Shown here one piece after another: positions 13,092 through 26,126 of a stretch of 64,000 bases of DNA. The notes beneath the pieces are model-generated. The model saw nothing but the letters and a program-made list of their open reading frames with translations. It was not told the origin of the DNA and ran no database searches. Source of the DNA: Tulasnella sp. 424 (taxonomy: Eukaryota > Basidiomycota > Agaricomycetes > Cantharellales > Tulasnellaceae); contig WSUB01000016.1 in NCBI GenBank assembly GCA_019633425.1, forward strand, positions 62,001-126,000, written 5' to 3'. The translations under genes were made by a program, and so were the position numbers. Position 1 is the first letter of the stretch. The number at the start of each line of letters is the position of its first letter.

Positions 13092-15836
13092 TTACAGTGC
13101 TGCTTCCACTGCAGCGACGGAGCCTGTCTTCGATGCTTCATCATCGTCTCTCGCAGAGTTGGCCTCTGCTTGATCGTCCATTTCGGCATCACCATCAGCG
13201 GAGGCGCCGTTCGCAGGGGTGGCGTCCCCATTCATGGAAACATCTTCTTGAGGTGGGTGGACGATCTTCTGCTTCTTGCCAGCAGCGGCAGTCTCTTCCG
13301 CTGCGCCCCGCTTCTTCTTCCCTCGGCCATTTTGTGCCGCCCCGCGCTTCTTGCCACCCGGTGCTTTTGGTTCGGCTTCGTACTTGCAAGGGAGTTGGCG
13401 TCGACTGCAGTTTAAGCAAGCTTCGGGAGGGGAACCACCGCAGTCTAACTCTTGCTCTTTGCAGAATGTGCACCTCAAACCGCTCTCATCGCCGCCCGCA
13501 GCGCCGTTTGTATTGGGAGTAGCGGTGTCCATTAGGCTAGGATCGATGACCATCTCGTCGCCAGTGCTACCGTGACGGGCAGGTGGTGATCCGCCCGCCA
13601 CGGAAGACGGTCCGGAGGGGAGGGATCCTGGAGCCGGAGGAGGAAGCTGAGCATTCGGGTGGGCCATATGCGCGGGGAAAGGTTGACCTGGGTGGCCGGG
13701 AATGAACGTAAATGCAAAAGGTGGGACACTCCTACATCGTAAAGACGGCTTAGTACATATAGCTATATCAACAACCTCCAATGGTCTTACCCATCAGGTC
13801 CAGGTTGGCCGGGGGGCATCACTCCCATATGCATGGGGTGCATACCCGGTGCTGGGTGCATACCAACCGCTGGAGGTGGGGGATGAGGTCCAGGTGGTCC
13901 AGTCGGTGGCACGACGACGGGAACACCACCAACGGTTTGCGGCCCATCGCCAGAGACAGCAATGCTGACGCTACCACCAGGCGGATCGACTGGTGTTCCA
14001 TCTGGATTCTTCGGTTTGCGCTTGCCCCGTCTTGAGATCCAATCGTAAGAACAAACGAACCCCCGCTTGACACAGATCTCGCATGGATGAGGTTTATGGC
14101 CAATGCACCGAATCTTTCGCTCTGAAATAGTTCAATGTCAGTAACCTGTACCGGAGAGCGGTCCGAAATAGCATCGGCGACTCACGCCTACAGAATAAAC
14201 ATGCCATAGGGTTCGGTCGAGGATCAAATGGCGCAAGAATTGGGGGAGGGGAGCCTCCGCCTCCAGACTCTTCCGGTCTCGGTGGTCCGCCATTGACTTG
14301 CGACGGAACCATACTCGGCGGAACGAACGTCTTTCCCCTCATTGGAGGCAGCTGCTGGGGCATACCTGGTCCGGGCATCGGTCCCTGTTGCGGTCCAGGC
14401 ACGGGAATCGGTGGGGTCGGTCCCATGGGAGGTGGAGGGCCGTTATGGAAGGCGCCCACAGGCCCTGGCAAATGCATATTGGGGTCCGGAGTCAGCGGAG
14501 CGCCATTGACAGCGTTGAGCATGTCATGGTGACGACTGTTGACTCGAGCAGCAGCTTCAGCGGCTTGAGCGAGGGCAGCAGCGTTCGCCGCCGCTGTCTC
14601 CGGGGAGACGCCGCGAGGATATGGATCATTGGAGCGCGGATACAGCATTGGCGCCTTCGATGAACCCAGCTTGGTACGGTTCCCACCAATTGCTGCTTCT
14701 ATCCGCGGAATATGAGATGCAAGCTTGTTCAAGCGATCTGATTAAGCGGAACGTCATATGAGCTAAATGTCCACAGTGGTTCTGGAAGTCCAGAAAATCA
14801 GTTCAGGGACTCACTTCGAAGGAAATCTTCCGCGAAGACTCCGCCTCGTTGCAAGACGGTCTTGACAAGGTTGACATGGTTCTCGATCTCCTGCCTAACA
14901 TGTGTCGGGACACGCTCGTTTTCGTAGTTGGGGATAGTTTCAAGGACAGTAGCGTTGGAGCTCTGATACCCGACGATTGGGGGTGGGGTGCACCGATTAC
15001 GTGAGCGAAAAGATCCCGGGATCAAAACAAAATGAAAAGCATCAGAGATAGCGCGAAACTTTGAAGGAGAGGAACGGCCCCAGCGCACCTCGAGGAAACC
15101 TACGACAGCAGCACGCAATGACGGTGTTGAGAATGTCTTATCGTCAACGAAAAGTGAAAGTGTTTTGTGGAAGGCGTTGGTGTACGAGCGCTCGGTGTCG
15201 AGGAATCCCTGCATTTCCAGTGGGGTAGGGGGTCCCCCCTCTGGAGCGACAGCCGAAGGAGTGGCTGGCAGGTCTTGTAGTTGCGGTGGTTCGGCCGGTG
15301 CCGGTGTGGAGGGAGTGCCGTTAGCGGAGGGATGAGCAGCGGACGATCTACAAATGGGGAGTTCGGGAAAGGCGTGAAAAACTGATCACGGCAACGCATA
15401 CCGAACGAACAAGCACAATTTGCGAAAAATTACACATACCTGGTGGTGCGGGTGGGGGACGTGCGAGATTGAGCCTTGTCTGCATCTGCTTGTTTCGAGC
15501 GGCTTGAAGTACGAAGACGGGTGGAGGAACGAGTGGGTCGCTGATTTTCGGCGTCTTGGGCGGAGACGTTGTCGCCACTCAGTTGATCTTCGCCCTTGCC
15601 AAGTTTTTCCATGAGACGCAAAGCCTCCTGTTTGGACAATCGAGCGTTAGGTAAACATCACTCAGAAATGTGGTGGTGGATCTGGGTCGGACCTCGCGGG
15701 ATAGTCGAAGCACGAGCTCGACGGTCTCTGGCCCACCGTCACGTTCGCCGTCAGCGGGGATCGGAGAGTTGGGTCGGTCGACCACAACCGCCGAACGCAC
15801 GACAGAAGGATCGATGTCAACGATATCTCTTTCCAT
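13092..15836 (-). CDS. Nuclear protein with two Zn2Cys6 clusters
   Basis: A probable DNA-binding transcription regulator. The ATG at 15836 starts MERDIVDIDPSVV. An N-terminal third with SYTNAFHKTLSLFVDDKTF (about 15170) matches nothing I recognise. A low-complexity Pro/Gly/Met region follows (about 14290-14500). The first zinc cluster is joined across an intron near 14130-14195: ACLFCRQRKIRC, then HPCEICVKRGFVCSYD, spacing C-x2-C-x6-C-x7-C-x2-C-x6-C. The second lies in the last exon at about 13395-13480: RCTFCKEQELDC, then EACLNCSRRQLPCKYE, with identical spacing. A basic Lys-rich stretch (KKRGAAQNGRGKKKRG) follows and could be a nuclear localisation signal. The protein ends in an acidic tail with the stop at 13092-13094. 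No fungal-specific transcription factor (MHR) domain is visible. Target genes are unknown. Confidence 0.82.
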
Positions 15837-18504
15837 TGCAAGTCAAGGAAAAATAATGAGACGGTCGACGTCCTTTGGAGGGGGGAAGGGGAAAAGGGAA
15901 TGGGGGGGATTGAGGGAGGGACGGGGAACCGGAGGGGTGTGGAAAGATTCAAGATCACGGAGGACGGAGAGGCTGAAGAACCCCTTTAGTTTCGTTTAGT
16001 GGTGTTTGTCTGGCGGAGTTCGGAGCAAAACGCTTCGTCCACCGATCCTCCGTAACTCCCGTGATGACAAGCCCCTGTCCCCCCCCTTCAATTCAATTCC
16101 GTCCTCCCGCGCCCATCAGCATCGCCCATCCCCCCCCTTCCCCTTGCTGTCTTCTGCTGGGAAGCGATCGACGGCCAACGTCCTCCGTGTCGTTGTTGTT
16201 GTTGTTGTTTTTTGTGTGGTGGAGAGTGCCCACGACGCGGACAACGGCATCGAATACGGCTTTCAACGGCTTCTTCGATACCTTGCTTCGGAGAAAGTTG
16301 ATAGCGTCCTCACCCAATAACAGGCCTCGATTCCCTGAATTCGTATCACATCCACGAGTCTTCGCATCCTTTATCATCGATCTACACGTCATTCGTCACC
16401 TGGATGGGTAAATCTAGACGCTTGTCCATCTGCCACCAAACGCCGCTATCCTCGCATCGAGTCACTATCAATGAGTACCGAAGCGGTGTTCGCTATCGTC
16501 GAAAAGCACTTTGGCGTTGTCGGCGTACTCAACCCAATCCGTCCACACGGGGTGGCCCTTATTAGATGCCGCCAACTTTCCCAACCTCTGCACGACCCTC
16601 TTGGCTCACACCTCAAAGTTCGCGACAAAGGGATCTCGCAATATACTCACCGTCCAGGATGTTGTTCCTGAGCTTCGATGCTTCGTGGAACGCGGCACAG
16701 GGAACGAGTCGAGTGGAGTGTCCTCTCCTGCCCTTTCAGTCTTTTACCGCGGTGTTATTCTGGGGGGTCACGGAAGTGGGAGAATCCCACTAACTCTGCC
16801 GTTCTTCTCACCCAACCCCAATCCCATCTACTACCGGTACACCGTCGAGCGAACCAACTGGCTAAGACATTCTCCCATCGGGTCAGAAGACAACGTCAGG
16901 TTTCGTTCTCAAGCTCCCCCCTGAGCGTCCCGATATGGTAGGTCTTCTCGAGATCAAGCGTGGAATCGAATCTCGGTTTCCTAGATCCCCTGCGCGGGCC
17001 GGAATCATGCTCAAAATCCACCATCATTCCATCCGAATAGTAAAAGCTCCCATTTCATAATCATGGCTTCGACTTGGCCAAGTTTTTTAGGATAGTAGGG
17101 TCGAGAAGGAACAACGAGAGAAGTCTCATGCGTCCATGACGTGCGCTGATGTGCTCCTCCCCTGCACCACATGGGCTCTAAGGCCTACTGGCACGAATGG
17201 GACCTTGGACTCAACTCCGGTTGACCACGACGCCAGACTACGTTCAACGTTCCTACTTCCGATAGACTTTGGGGTCTACATCGTCCTTTCCGGAGGCCGC
17301 AGACGCTGGTCTCCCGGCAGCCCTGCCCGCTGAAGCGCACTACACGGGGACACCTGCTCTCTGGATACCTGAAACATTTCTTTATACTACCACGCAGCTT
17401 AGGAGCTCCCAAGTCTCTCTGCAATATCTTGCTGGGGAAACGACATGCACTTGTCCCCCGTGTATCGAACCAATGGACGGTAGTGGAGATGACTTCCGGA
17501 TGACATCCCAAGGCGCACCCCTGGCTTCTTCGTTCGGCATTCGAAATATTTTGCAATCGCACCCTATGTCAAGAAGCCTCTTTATATGACGGGTACTGCC
17601 GTCGGAGTTCTTTGAACCCTTCAAACGACCAGGTAGACGGATGCTTGATTTGAACGCGCTATCCGTCCGTTCGGCGGGTTTGATGTTGGGCATTTCGACG
17701 GGTCTGTTTTCAGTTCCTTTGAGCGAGACTGTGGTGAACGCTGTAGCGCGGCGTTCGGGCTGCAGAAGTCTTGGAGAACTTCTCCTCGGCAGACTTAGCA
17801 TCGTCCCCCGGCACAACCATGCTAAATCGCAGCACTTCGGGCACAGTGAACATAGCCCAGGTGGCCCTCGCCGTGGACGTGGAACAGACCGAATAAAGAG
17901 AGCGCTGAGCTCCTGTTCCGTTGTTGTCGGGGTGAGGTGCCCGACCTTACCTTCCATTTCTGGATTCAAGCTTTTGTATCCTAAGGAACAAAATTACAAT
18001 CGGTAAGGTAATGAGGCACTTCTTAATCTCTATTATTTCTCCGGATTTTGACATATCTTCGATTGATACAGTAGGAGAGGGTGCCGCCTCGGCTGCCGAG
18101 AGTTTGTGTGCATCGCCCGAGATCAGAAAGAACCAGCAGATAAATGTCGTAGATCGACTGTTTCTGAGTATACCTTGAGCTGTCCTTGCGACGTGTGCCA
18201 GCGATGCAAGAGTGTGCGGTGGAACTTTTACGCGAGATTGATTGATCACTTGGAACGCTCCATGCAAGGACCCGAGTGAAGATCCGGGCGATATGCCAAG
18301 GTCTAGATTTAAGCCGACTACACTTCTAATTAGCTGACTCAGCAGCGAGCTTTCGTGGAAGGGGGGAACCTACGACAACGGACCCAGGGAGTGAAGGGCT
18401 CACCGTTGATCGGCGGAGACGGTCCCCACAAACACCGGCAAACTTTCTCATTTGGGAGGGTTTCAAACCGACGTCCCTGCTAGCAACCACCTACCCAGCG
18501 TAGC
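15837..18504. other. Long intergenic stretch without a supported gene
   Basis: These 2.7 kb hold open frames on both strands, but none assembles into a protein with a known motif. Two minus-strand parts read somewhat protein-like but are broken by stops: about 16450-16920 (for example HPVWTDWVEYADNAKVLFDD) and about 17380-17970. They may be remnants of a dead gene or a gene I do not recognise. A short GTT microsatellite lies at about 16193-16210. The left end is the 5' flank of the double zinc-cluster gene, and the right end is upstream of MED7. Confidence 0.4.
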
Positions 18505-19623
18505 ATGTCTTTCCAGCCAAACGAAGTAGACAATCCATTCCCTCGGCCACCAGAACGTTTCAGACTGTTCACAGACCGTAATCTCTCCCTTCTCAAAACC
18601 CTTCGCGAGCGAACAGGCACTGAAGTGCACGATCTATTACCGGACGACCAAACTCAGGATGACGTACTAGAAGAAGAGAATCTCGAAGGGGTTGCTGAGA
18701 ATTTGATCGAGTTAGAGCCCCCGAGAGTGGACTGGGTCATCGAGGGTGGTCAGGTTGAAGTCTTCGGGCGGTGGCACGATGTAAGTGCATGCCGAGTCCA
18801 AATGAGAATAGACAATGTGAATGACCTTCTCTTTAAGGTTGTGGGTAGGCATGCACGGGTAACTATGCAAGAGATCCCAGATACCATTCTGCCGGAACCA
18901 GAAGGAGGCGAGGGGATTCGGGCCACATTGTTGACAATCTCCTGAGACTGAGCATACACTTCATCGTCTCAGATATACGACCCCATCTAAAAAAGCTCCT
19001 CAGAACGATCTTGCACAGCTACTACACTCTTCTCGGCGGGACCGCCCAACACCTCCCAGTCGATGACAACATCGCAACTGTATTTGACTTGGAAGCAAGC
19101 TTCATGATGGAAATTTCCCGGGCATTTTTGAGCGCTGTCAACTCTGTTAGACCTCTACAGGTAAGCTGAAACATTATGTGTCTCTCCCCTTCCCTTGGGT
19201 ATTCATATCACCCTTGGATCTGGTTTGACAGGCACGTCAGACACTGGAGCAGCTGTTGGTTCGCCAACTAGAGACTCGGCGTGAGGAAACGCGCAAAATA
19301 CACGAGTATGTCTCTTATCCTCAATATGTGGGACGCTAATTAGATCACTTATAAATTTATGAATACAGGAAATGTGATTCGATTGAAGCTACGTTGGCTG
19401 CATTGAAGGCCAAGGCTGCTGAAATCCAACAGCAACAAGTCGAGGGACTGGAGAATTTATCACTAGATGATACTATACCAAAGGTATAAGGACCTTCTAT
19501 CCCCGAGAGCAGAGAATGTCTACTGATGTATTGCCGCTCTAACCACAGGCCGCAAACGTTGACGGCGGGGAGGCAGGCGTCGCCGATTCCGACGTGTTCC
19601 AGTGGGCCAATGAAGTTAGCTAG
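18505..19623 (+). CDS. MED7: Mediator complex subunit 7
   Basis: A middle-module subunit of Mediator that bridges transcription factors and RNA polymerase II. The ATG at 18505 opens PFPRPPERFRLFTDRNLSLL, the family N-terminus. ELEPPRVDWVIEGGQVEVFG is the conserved block before the first intron at 18781. A short following exon with MQEIPDTI takes the place of the usual segment ahead of the helices. The next exon gives IRPHLKKLLRTILHSYYTLL, then VRPLQARQTLEQLLVRQLE and a coiled-coil helix (KCDSIEATLAALKAKAAEIQ). The protein ends VFQWANEVS before TAG at 19621-19623. Length, about 260 residues after splicing, is normal for the family. The small second exon is the least certain part. Confidence 0.88.
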
Positions 19624-19925
19624 AAACGAGGACGCGTGCGTAATATTGTACATTTTAGACTGTGCTCGTTGCAGTTAGTGTGAAAATCTCGATGGAAACT
19701 CGCCCGTTCCGCATCTGGGAGGTAATAATGAGTGTCCATTTGTCAGCGTGAACCGTGAGCATAAGCGAGAGTTGGCGCGCAATTGCGACCTGAGCCGCGT
19801 ACACCCCGAACACTGCCTGGCACTCTTTGCATTTCCATCTGGTTTTTCCAGCTGTATTGCTATTCTCTTACTCTCGGTTTCTCAACTCTTCTCTTTTCAC
19901 TAGCACCCCGCTATTGTATTGTAAC
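19624..19925. promoter_or_regulatory. Intergenic region upstream of XRN1
   Basis: About 300 bases between two plus-strand genes. The second half is pyrimidine-rich (ctctt and tttc tracts near 19850-19910), as is common just upstream of start sites in basidiomycete genes. No gene is seen. Confidence 0.4.
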
Positions 19926-22900
19926 ATGGGTGAGGATTTCTCCGTCGTTTGCTTCCAACCCACCACAGCACTGAACCTCACGCCCGTTTAGGTATTCCGA
20001 AGGTACAGACCATTTTAAAGTCGAGTGTGCGCTCTGAGAGACTAAACGAGGATTGCTGCAGTTCTTCAGATGGATCTCGTGAGGGCAATTACGATCTGAA
20101 CTGGGGTCATTCTAGACTTAATGAGCATTACTTACTTAGCGAACGCTACCCGATGACCTCTCAACTAATCGAGGAAAACAAGATCCCGGAATTTGGTAAG
20201 CACTATGCTAAATCCTCTATAATCATATCTCTAATGGGTGCCGACAGACAATCTATACCTCGACTTCAATTCCATCATTCACAACTGTGCGCTGCACGAG
20301 ACCTTCTTCAGCGGTACCGAATTTCCTTCTAACTCTGCTTGACTCTAGGCTCGCATCCCAACGACAACGATGCACACTTCCGCTTATCGGAAGCTCAGAT
20401 ATTCACAGCCATCTTTGCATATGTCGACCACCTGTTTGGCAAAATCAAGCCTAAGAAAGTGTTCTTCATGGCCGTCGACGGAGTTGCTCCGAGAGCAAAG
20501 ATGAATCAGCAGCGAAGCAGACGTTTCCGTACCGCCAAAGAGGCACGAGAGACAAGAGAGCAAGCAATAAGACGAGGAGAGAAGCTGCCGGAGGAGAAAG
20601 CCTTCGACAGCAACTGCATTACACCAGGTAACCCTTGGCCGTCCCGGAGGTTACCGACCACGTGCAGCTTACCGTTCGGATTTGGGGCATAGGCACACCT
20701 TTCATGGCTCGGCTATCGGAACAGTTGAAGTACTTTGTAAACAAGAAGATATCGGAGGATGCTGATTGGAGAGGAATCGAAGTAATATTATCCGGACACG
20801 AGGTTCCCGGAGAAGGAGAACACAAGATCATGGAGTACATTCGACTTTCCAAAGCTCAACCAGACTACAACCCAAACGTCCGCCACTGCCTTTACGGACT
20901 CGACGCCGACTTGATCATGCTTGGTTTACTCAGTCACGACCCCCATTTCTGTCTTCTCCGAGAGGAAGTCAAATTTGGACCCGCGCGGAAGAAATCCAAT
21001 ACCAGGTATGAAACGTGCACACTATGGTTTTAGATGGTTGCTAATATGTAGGGGTATCGACCAGCCTTGATTCGCAGAACTTCTTCTTGCTCCACCTCTC
21101 GCTCCTGCGGGAATATCTGGATATGGAGTTCCATTCCCTCGCCGAACTTCCACCAGGAGAACTCTCATTCGATTATTCACTGGAACGCATCATCGACGAC
21201 TTCATCCTTCTCGCCATCTTCGTCGGGAATGACTTCTTGCCTCACTTACCCGACTTCCATATTCACGAAAACGCCCTGGAGCATCTCTTTGAGATTTACA
21301 AGGCTGTTCTACCCAAAGCAGGGGGCTACCTTGTGACGCAGGGGAGGATTGATATGCGACGACTTCAGCTCGTGATGGACGAGCTTGGTACGCTCGAGGA
21401 GGAGACTTTCCTGAAGGAGAGCGCAGACCAAAGCTACTTCAAGGGAAAACAAGCAAAACATAGGGACAACCCCCGAGCGAAACCTCAAAGTGATCTGGGT
21501 GGGTCAGGCGCATTGGGATTAGCCATTTGATGCTTAACCATTTTGCCCAGTTCTTACCAACGAACAACAAGCCATGTTCGCAAAAGTCAAGCAATTCATC
21601 TTGGAACGAAGGAATCCGGATGCGAAGAAAGATGACCCCAACGCTAGCGTTGCGTTTGTGAACGATTTCCCAGCTCGGGATCGTATGTTCCTCGTGAAAT
21701 TGGCAGCAGATCTACACTTGACCCTTACCTGGGACGAGTACGACGAAGAGGACCGCAACCTGGCAACCTTGTATCCCCCCGAACCTGACGCTGACGAGGA
21801 GGAAGAATCAGAAGACGAAGAGGCGATTGCCGCGGTGGATCGCGTCCTCCGAAAGTACGAACGGGCTGGGCTGATCGATCGACATGACACCGAGGCATTC
21901 AATGCAAGAGAACAAGGTCGACTGCAGGAACGGATGACTGCATGGAAAGAAGATTATTATTGGGTAAGCACTTCTTACTCTAGGGTCCCTGCTTCAGCCA
22001 CAGCTACTTATGGCTTGTGCTCGTAGAACAAACTCGAATTCAAGAAGGGTGACGCAGAAGCAGTGAACAAACTCGTGTATCGCTATTGTGAAGGCCTTCA
22101 ATGGGTCCTGTACTATTATTACAGCGGTGTCGCTTCTTGGGAATGGTACTATGATTACCACTACGCTCCTCGAATAACAGGTACGAGAGCTTGATTCCTG
22201 TGTCAATCGAACTGTTGTCTGACTGAGGAGTTTACTCGATAAGATTTCGTCGGTCTTCCAAACATGGAGTTCTCCTTTAACTTGGGCGTACCGTTTAAAC
22301 CGTTCGAACAACTAATGGGTGTTCTCCCTGAAGGCAGTAAGGAATTGGTGCCCGAGCCCTTCCGCGTAAGTTCTTTCGCGTTCTAGCGCATCGCCCCTCC
22401 CTAACATCGGTACTTTATTAGTATTTTATGTACAGTTCCGAATCCCCTATCTTGGATTACTATCCGCAAGACTTCGAGCAAGATAGAAATGGAAAGAAGA
22501 ACGATTGGGAGGCAGTCGTGAAAATTCCGTTTATAGACCAAGATCGCCTGAGAGCCGCCATGAAAAGTGGGCAATCTATCGCATTAGCCCTTGATCCTAC
22601 TAACGGATCCTTCACCAGTTCGATTGCATCTCCTGACACCAGAGGAGCAGAAACGGAACACATGGGGAACATCGACATTGTTCAGCCACACTGAGGAAGA
22701 AACGGAATATCCCTCCTCTTTGCCTGGAGTATTCCCAAATATTCCAAGGTGCCACTGTGCTATGCGGGTTTTCGATCTTCCGACGCTTGATGGCTTGCAT
22801 CTAATCGAAGGTCTTTGCGACGGCGTCTTCCTTGGCGTTAACGCACTGGCTGGATTCCCGTCGCTCAAGACTTTACCGTACACCGCCACTTTGGGTTACC

Positions 22901-25205
22901 ACGGCGTGAACGTTTTCCAGGCTGATAGTCGCAACAAGTCAATGGTTCTCAACATCCACAGCACTTGGGAGGGCAAGAATGCCCAGGACGTGGCTCGCCA
23001 GCTTGTGGGCAAACGCACTTTCATCAATTGGCCATTCCTCCAGGAGGGGTTGATCGTTGCCGTTTCGGACGATATGATCCGCTACGATAAAGACCATACA
23101 ACGCCTCACCCGTCCATGCACTCATGGAAGCGGAAGGCTGAGGATGTCGAGCACAGATACTCCAAGCGGTTTGCTGTCTTAACCGGAGACGTGAATGTAG
23201 TCCTTCACGTTAGACCCCTCAAAGGTGTGTATAATTCACATTTACCTCAACTTCAGTAACTTACTAGTCTACCAGGCCTCAAGAGACTAGACAATGGTTC
23301 CCTCGTCAAGGACTATGAAGGTCCGGAGAAGGAAGCAATCCAAGCCGTTCAGATGGCCGTTATGAAGGTTGTGTCGGAGGACCCACGATACCTGGAGAAA
23401 ATGGCTCGACCTCTCCACGAAGACTATCCCGAAAATAGTCCCGTTATCTTCCTGGGAGAACACGCGTATGGGGTAGCCGCAAAGGTGACCGGGACCACTG
23501 AACAGACACTCTCCGTTACTCTTGCCGTAAGTGGGCACGCCCTGATCCTCTCAATGGATGCTAATCGGAATTCCCACCAGTTCTTCCCCTCTGAACGAGC
23601 GGACGTCGAGACCTTGGCCACTTTGATCAGTACCCATGGCATTGAGGAGACATACTACCCAGCGTTCAGGGTAGCGGAGACCCTTGGGATGTCCGGACTG
23701 GGACTCGCCCGCATCGCTTCCAATTTCATGGTTGTCACTGCGAACGGAGAGAAGAAAAATGTCGGACTTCGGCTGAAGTTTGAAGGGAAAAGCCAAAAGG
23801 TACTTGGCTACTCACGTAAGGTCGGGAGGCAATGGGAATATAGCGATCAAGCCATCGAGCTTATACGGGATTACAAGGTATGTACCTCTTAACACGACTC
23901 ACTCGAAATTTTGCCTAAATGACCCATCCTTTTCCCTCAGATTGCTTTCCCGGATCTCTTTGGCAAGTTGGATGACAGAGGCGATGGTACGTGGCAGGAA
24001 AGTCTCTTTAACGTCAACAGGCTCCTTAGACAAGCATTTCAGACATGCTATATGCTTCCTCGATCTTCCACGGGAACGCCGATGCCAGGCTTAAGGAAGT
24101 GGAGAAGTGGCTGAAAGACAAGGGTGTGAGGGACTTTGAACCTGTTTCGCTATCGGTTTCCCAAATGTCGAAGGTGAGCCTGGAGGTTGTTTGGATATCC
24201 AGGAGCGTTCTGAATGCTCTATTATTGTAGTCGACCATCGCCGAAATTGAGAAATTTGGCAGCGAGCTGAATGCGAATCGGAGCCCTGAGGGCATCAAGA
24301 AGGCAATTGTGAAGGGCATACCCCCGAGCGCGGTACTAAAACCATCGCATGCGGTACATCGCTTGCAAAATCAATTCTTCAACGTGGGCGATCGCGTGAC
24401 GATGGTACAAGACTCTGGAAGCGTTCCCATCTGCCTGAAAGGAGTCGTCGTGAGCCTCAGACCTGATGCAATTGACGTGGTGTGGGACGTTCCCTTTATG
24501 TCGGGCACAACCCTCGGCGGCAGGTGAGTGCGGGTGCTCTATTGCCGAATAAAACCTAAATTGTGGCTGTAGGTGCTCCGAATATCGAGGCTCTTCAGTC
24601 AACCCAAACACTTGCTTGAATCTCACTCGGAGGCAATTCGTCGTATCGACGAATCCTGCTGCAAATCGCAATCGAACCGCCCAGGCACCTCCTGCAGGGC
24701 AACCCGGAGCAAACGCCTGGGTGCCTGCCCCTCGTCAAGATGGGCCTGCAGTAGGGTAGGACCCATCGCACTACTATGCAAACTCCGCAGCTGATACTAG
24801 GCTACCTCTCATAGCGGTCGAGTCCAGATATTAAGTAACCCCAACAGACAGCAACCGCCAGCGCGAAACAACGGGTCACCTGCGACGGAGAACGGTCGAG
24901 CAAGCCCTGCAAGCAACCGAGTTGGAAACGGTACATCTTCACCTCGCGGCGGTTATAACACACCTCCCCGTGGATCTCGTGGTGCTCCGAGAGGCGGCCA
25001 ATATACTCCTAGGGGGGGCTCGCCTATTGTCGCATCCCAAGGTGCACTGAATCATCTCCCTCCAACTCCCCCCAATCAATCGCACAGAGGGGGACGCGGG
25101 TTTGGCGGGTATCGAGGAGGCGAACGCGGAGGACGTGGTGGGCAGAGGGGGAGAGGAAGGGGCCAAGTACATCCGTCGACTTCAAGTCCCGTGCCATCCT
25201 CCTAA
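19926..25205 (+). CDS. XRN1: Cytoplasmic 5'-3' exoribonuclease 1
   Basis: The main cytoplasmic 5'-3' mRNA exonuclease, degrading decapped transcripts. The start is built from very small exons: 19926-19929, 19992-20002 and 20062-20078, then the exon from 20140. Spliced, they read MGIPKFFRWISERYP, the invariant family start. [11 protein letters not shown] carries catalytic acidic residues. Then come [68 protein letters not shown] and [20 protein letters not shown] (about 22140) belongs to the C-terminal part of the nuclease core. The C-terminal extension includes a SH3-like/KOW-type region ([11 protein letters not shown], about 24390). The tail is Gly/Arg-rich ([15 protein letters not shown]). 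Extended domains favour XRN1 over nuclear RAT1. The stop is at 25203-25205. Confidence 0.95.
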
Positions 25206-25311
25206 ATAATCTTCGAGCAAACTCTATCTAACCTGCTAGTCAAATCCTATAATACAGTCGAAGCTAGGGTATCCTTGTTTGTTATGATGTCTAAGCTTGC
25301 TAGAGTCTCGA

Positions 25312-26126
25312 TTATTCTGGAACCAGGAATCCAACCATGCATCCGTCCAACATGTAGTCCAAATTAACCCAAGAGTGCGTTAGTGCTATTCAAAGATCTG
25401 TTAGAGAAAAATAGAAAGATAAACGGGGTCAAACGTACCGAAAAGCTTGGTGCCATCACGTCCAGCCACGCGCATAAGTTCTTTCTCACCACCTGGATGG
25501 TATGGTAGATAGGGAGTGATGTTGTACACTTTGCCCCCAAAGGCTGACCACGCATCCTCTCGCTTGTTGTGAAGCTTTAGCTCAGACGGAGTAATTCGGA
25601 GTAGGGTCGTTACTCCAGCCTATCAATATGGGGTAGGTTAAGTGGTCCTTCAAGTGAAACGAGGCATGGATGGATCCTTTACCCTCAAGTCCTCACCGGA
25701 GGACTTTAAACGAGCCCAATCCAGCGGACCATAGCCCGGAGCCAGCGCCACTTTATTTCTTGCTTTGGCTTTGGTATTCACATTTGGAGGCTTCTTGGTT
25801 GTTGTGGGGGGAAGAGAGAGTCCGCCGGAACTACTGCTGCTGACTGATAAACCACCAGCTTTGGCTGGCAGCGGTGGTGGAGGCATCATCTTTGAGTCAA
25901 AACCGTTCGCCTTCCCTATTGTCGCGTCGCCATTTCCACCGGATCTTTGAATGCTTCCTAGAGCCGGGAATGCCGGCGGCTTGTCATCCTCCTCCTCTTC
26001 GTTTGCGGGTTCCTGAACCACTGGTTCGGTAGTAACGATAGATGGGGTAGGTAGTGTCTGTTTAGCATTAGCAGCTTGACTGGATCCAGGCCATGATGGA
26101 AGCCAGCTGCTCAGATAGGAGCTCAT
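25312..26126 (-). CDS. Cytochrome b5-like heme-binding domain protein
   Basis: A small soluble protein with a C-terminal cytochrome b5-like domain and a disordered N-terminal half; the layout resembles yeast Irc21. The heme-pocket motif reads YLPYHPGGEKELMRVAGRDG. The second axial His is probably in THSWVN, reached after an intron with a GTACGT donor near 25438. The C-terminus DYMLDGCMVGFLVPE stops at 25312. The N-terminal part is Ser/Pro/Glu-rich with an acidic run (NEEEEDDKPP). I chose the ATG at 26126 (MSSYLSSWLPSWPG); the frame is open further upstream but would run into the divergent neighbour. No membrane anchor is visible. The role is probably electron transfer or sterol-related, by family only. 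Confidence 0.83.

Noticed and set aside
16193..16210. GTT microsatellite considered as a functional repeat
   Set aside because: It is a short simple repeat with no gene or element around it.
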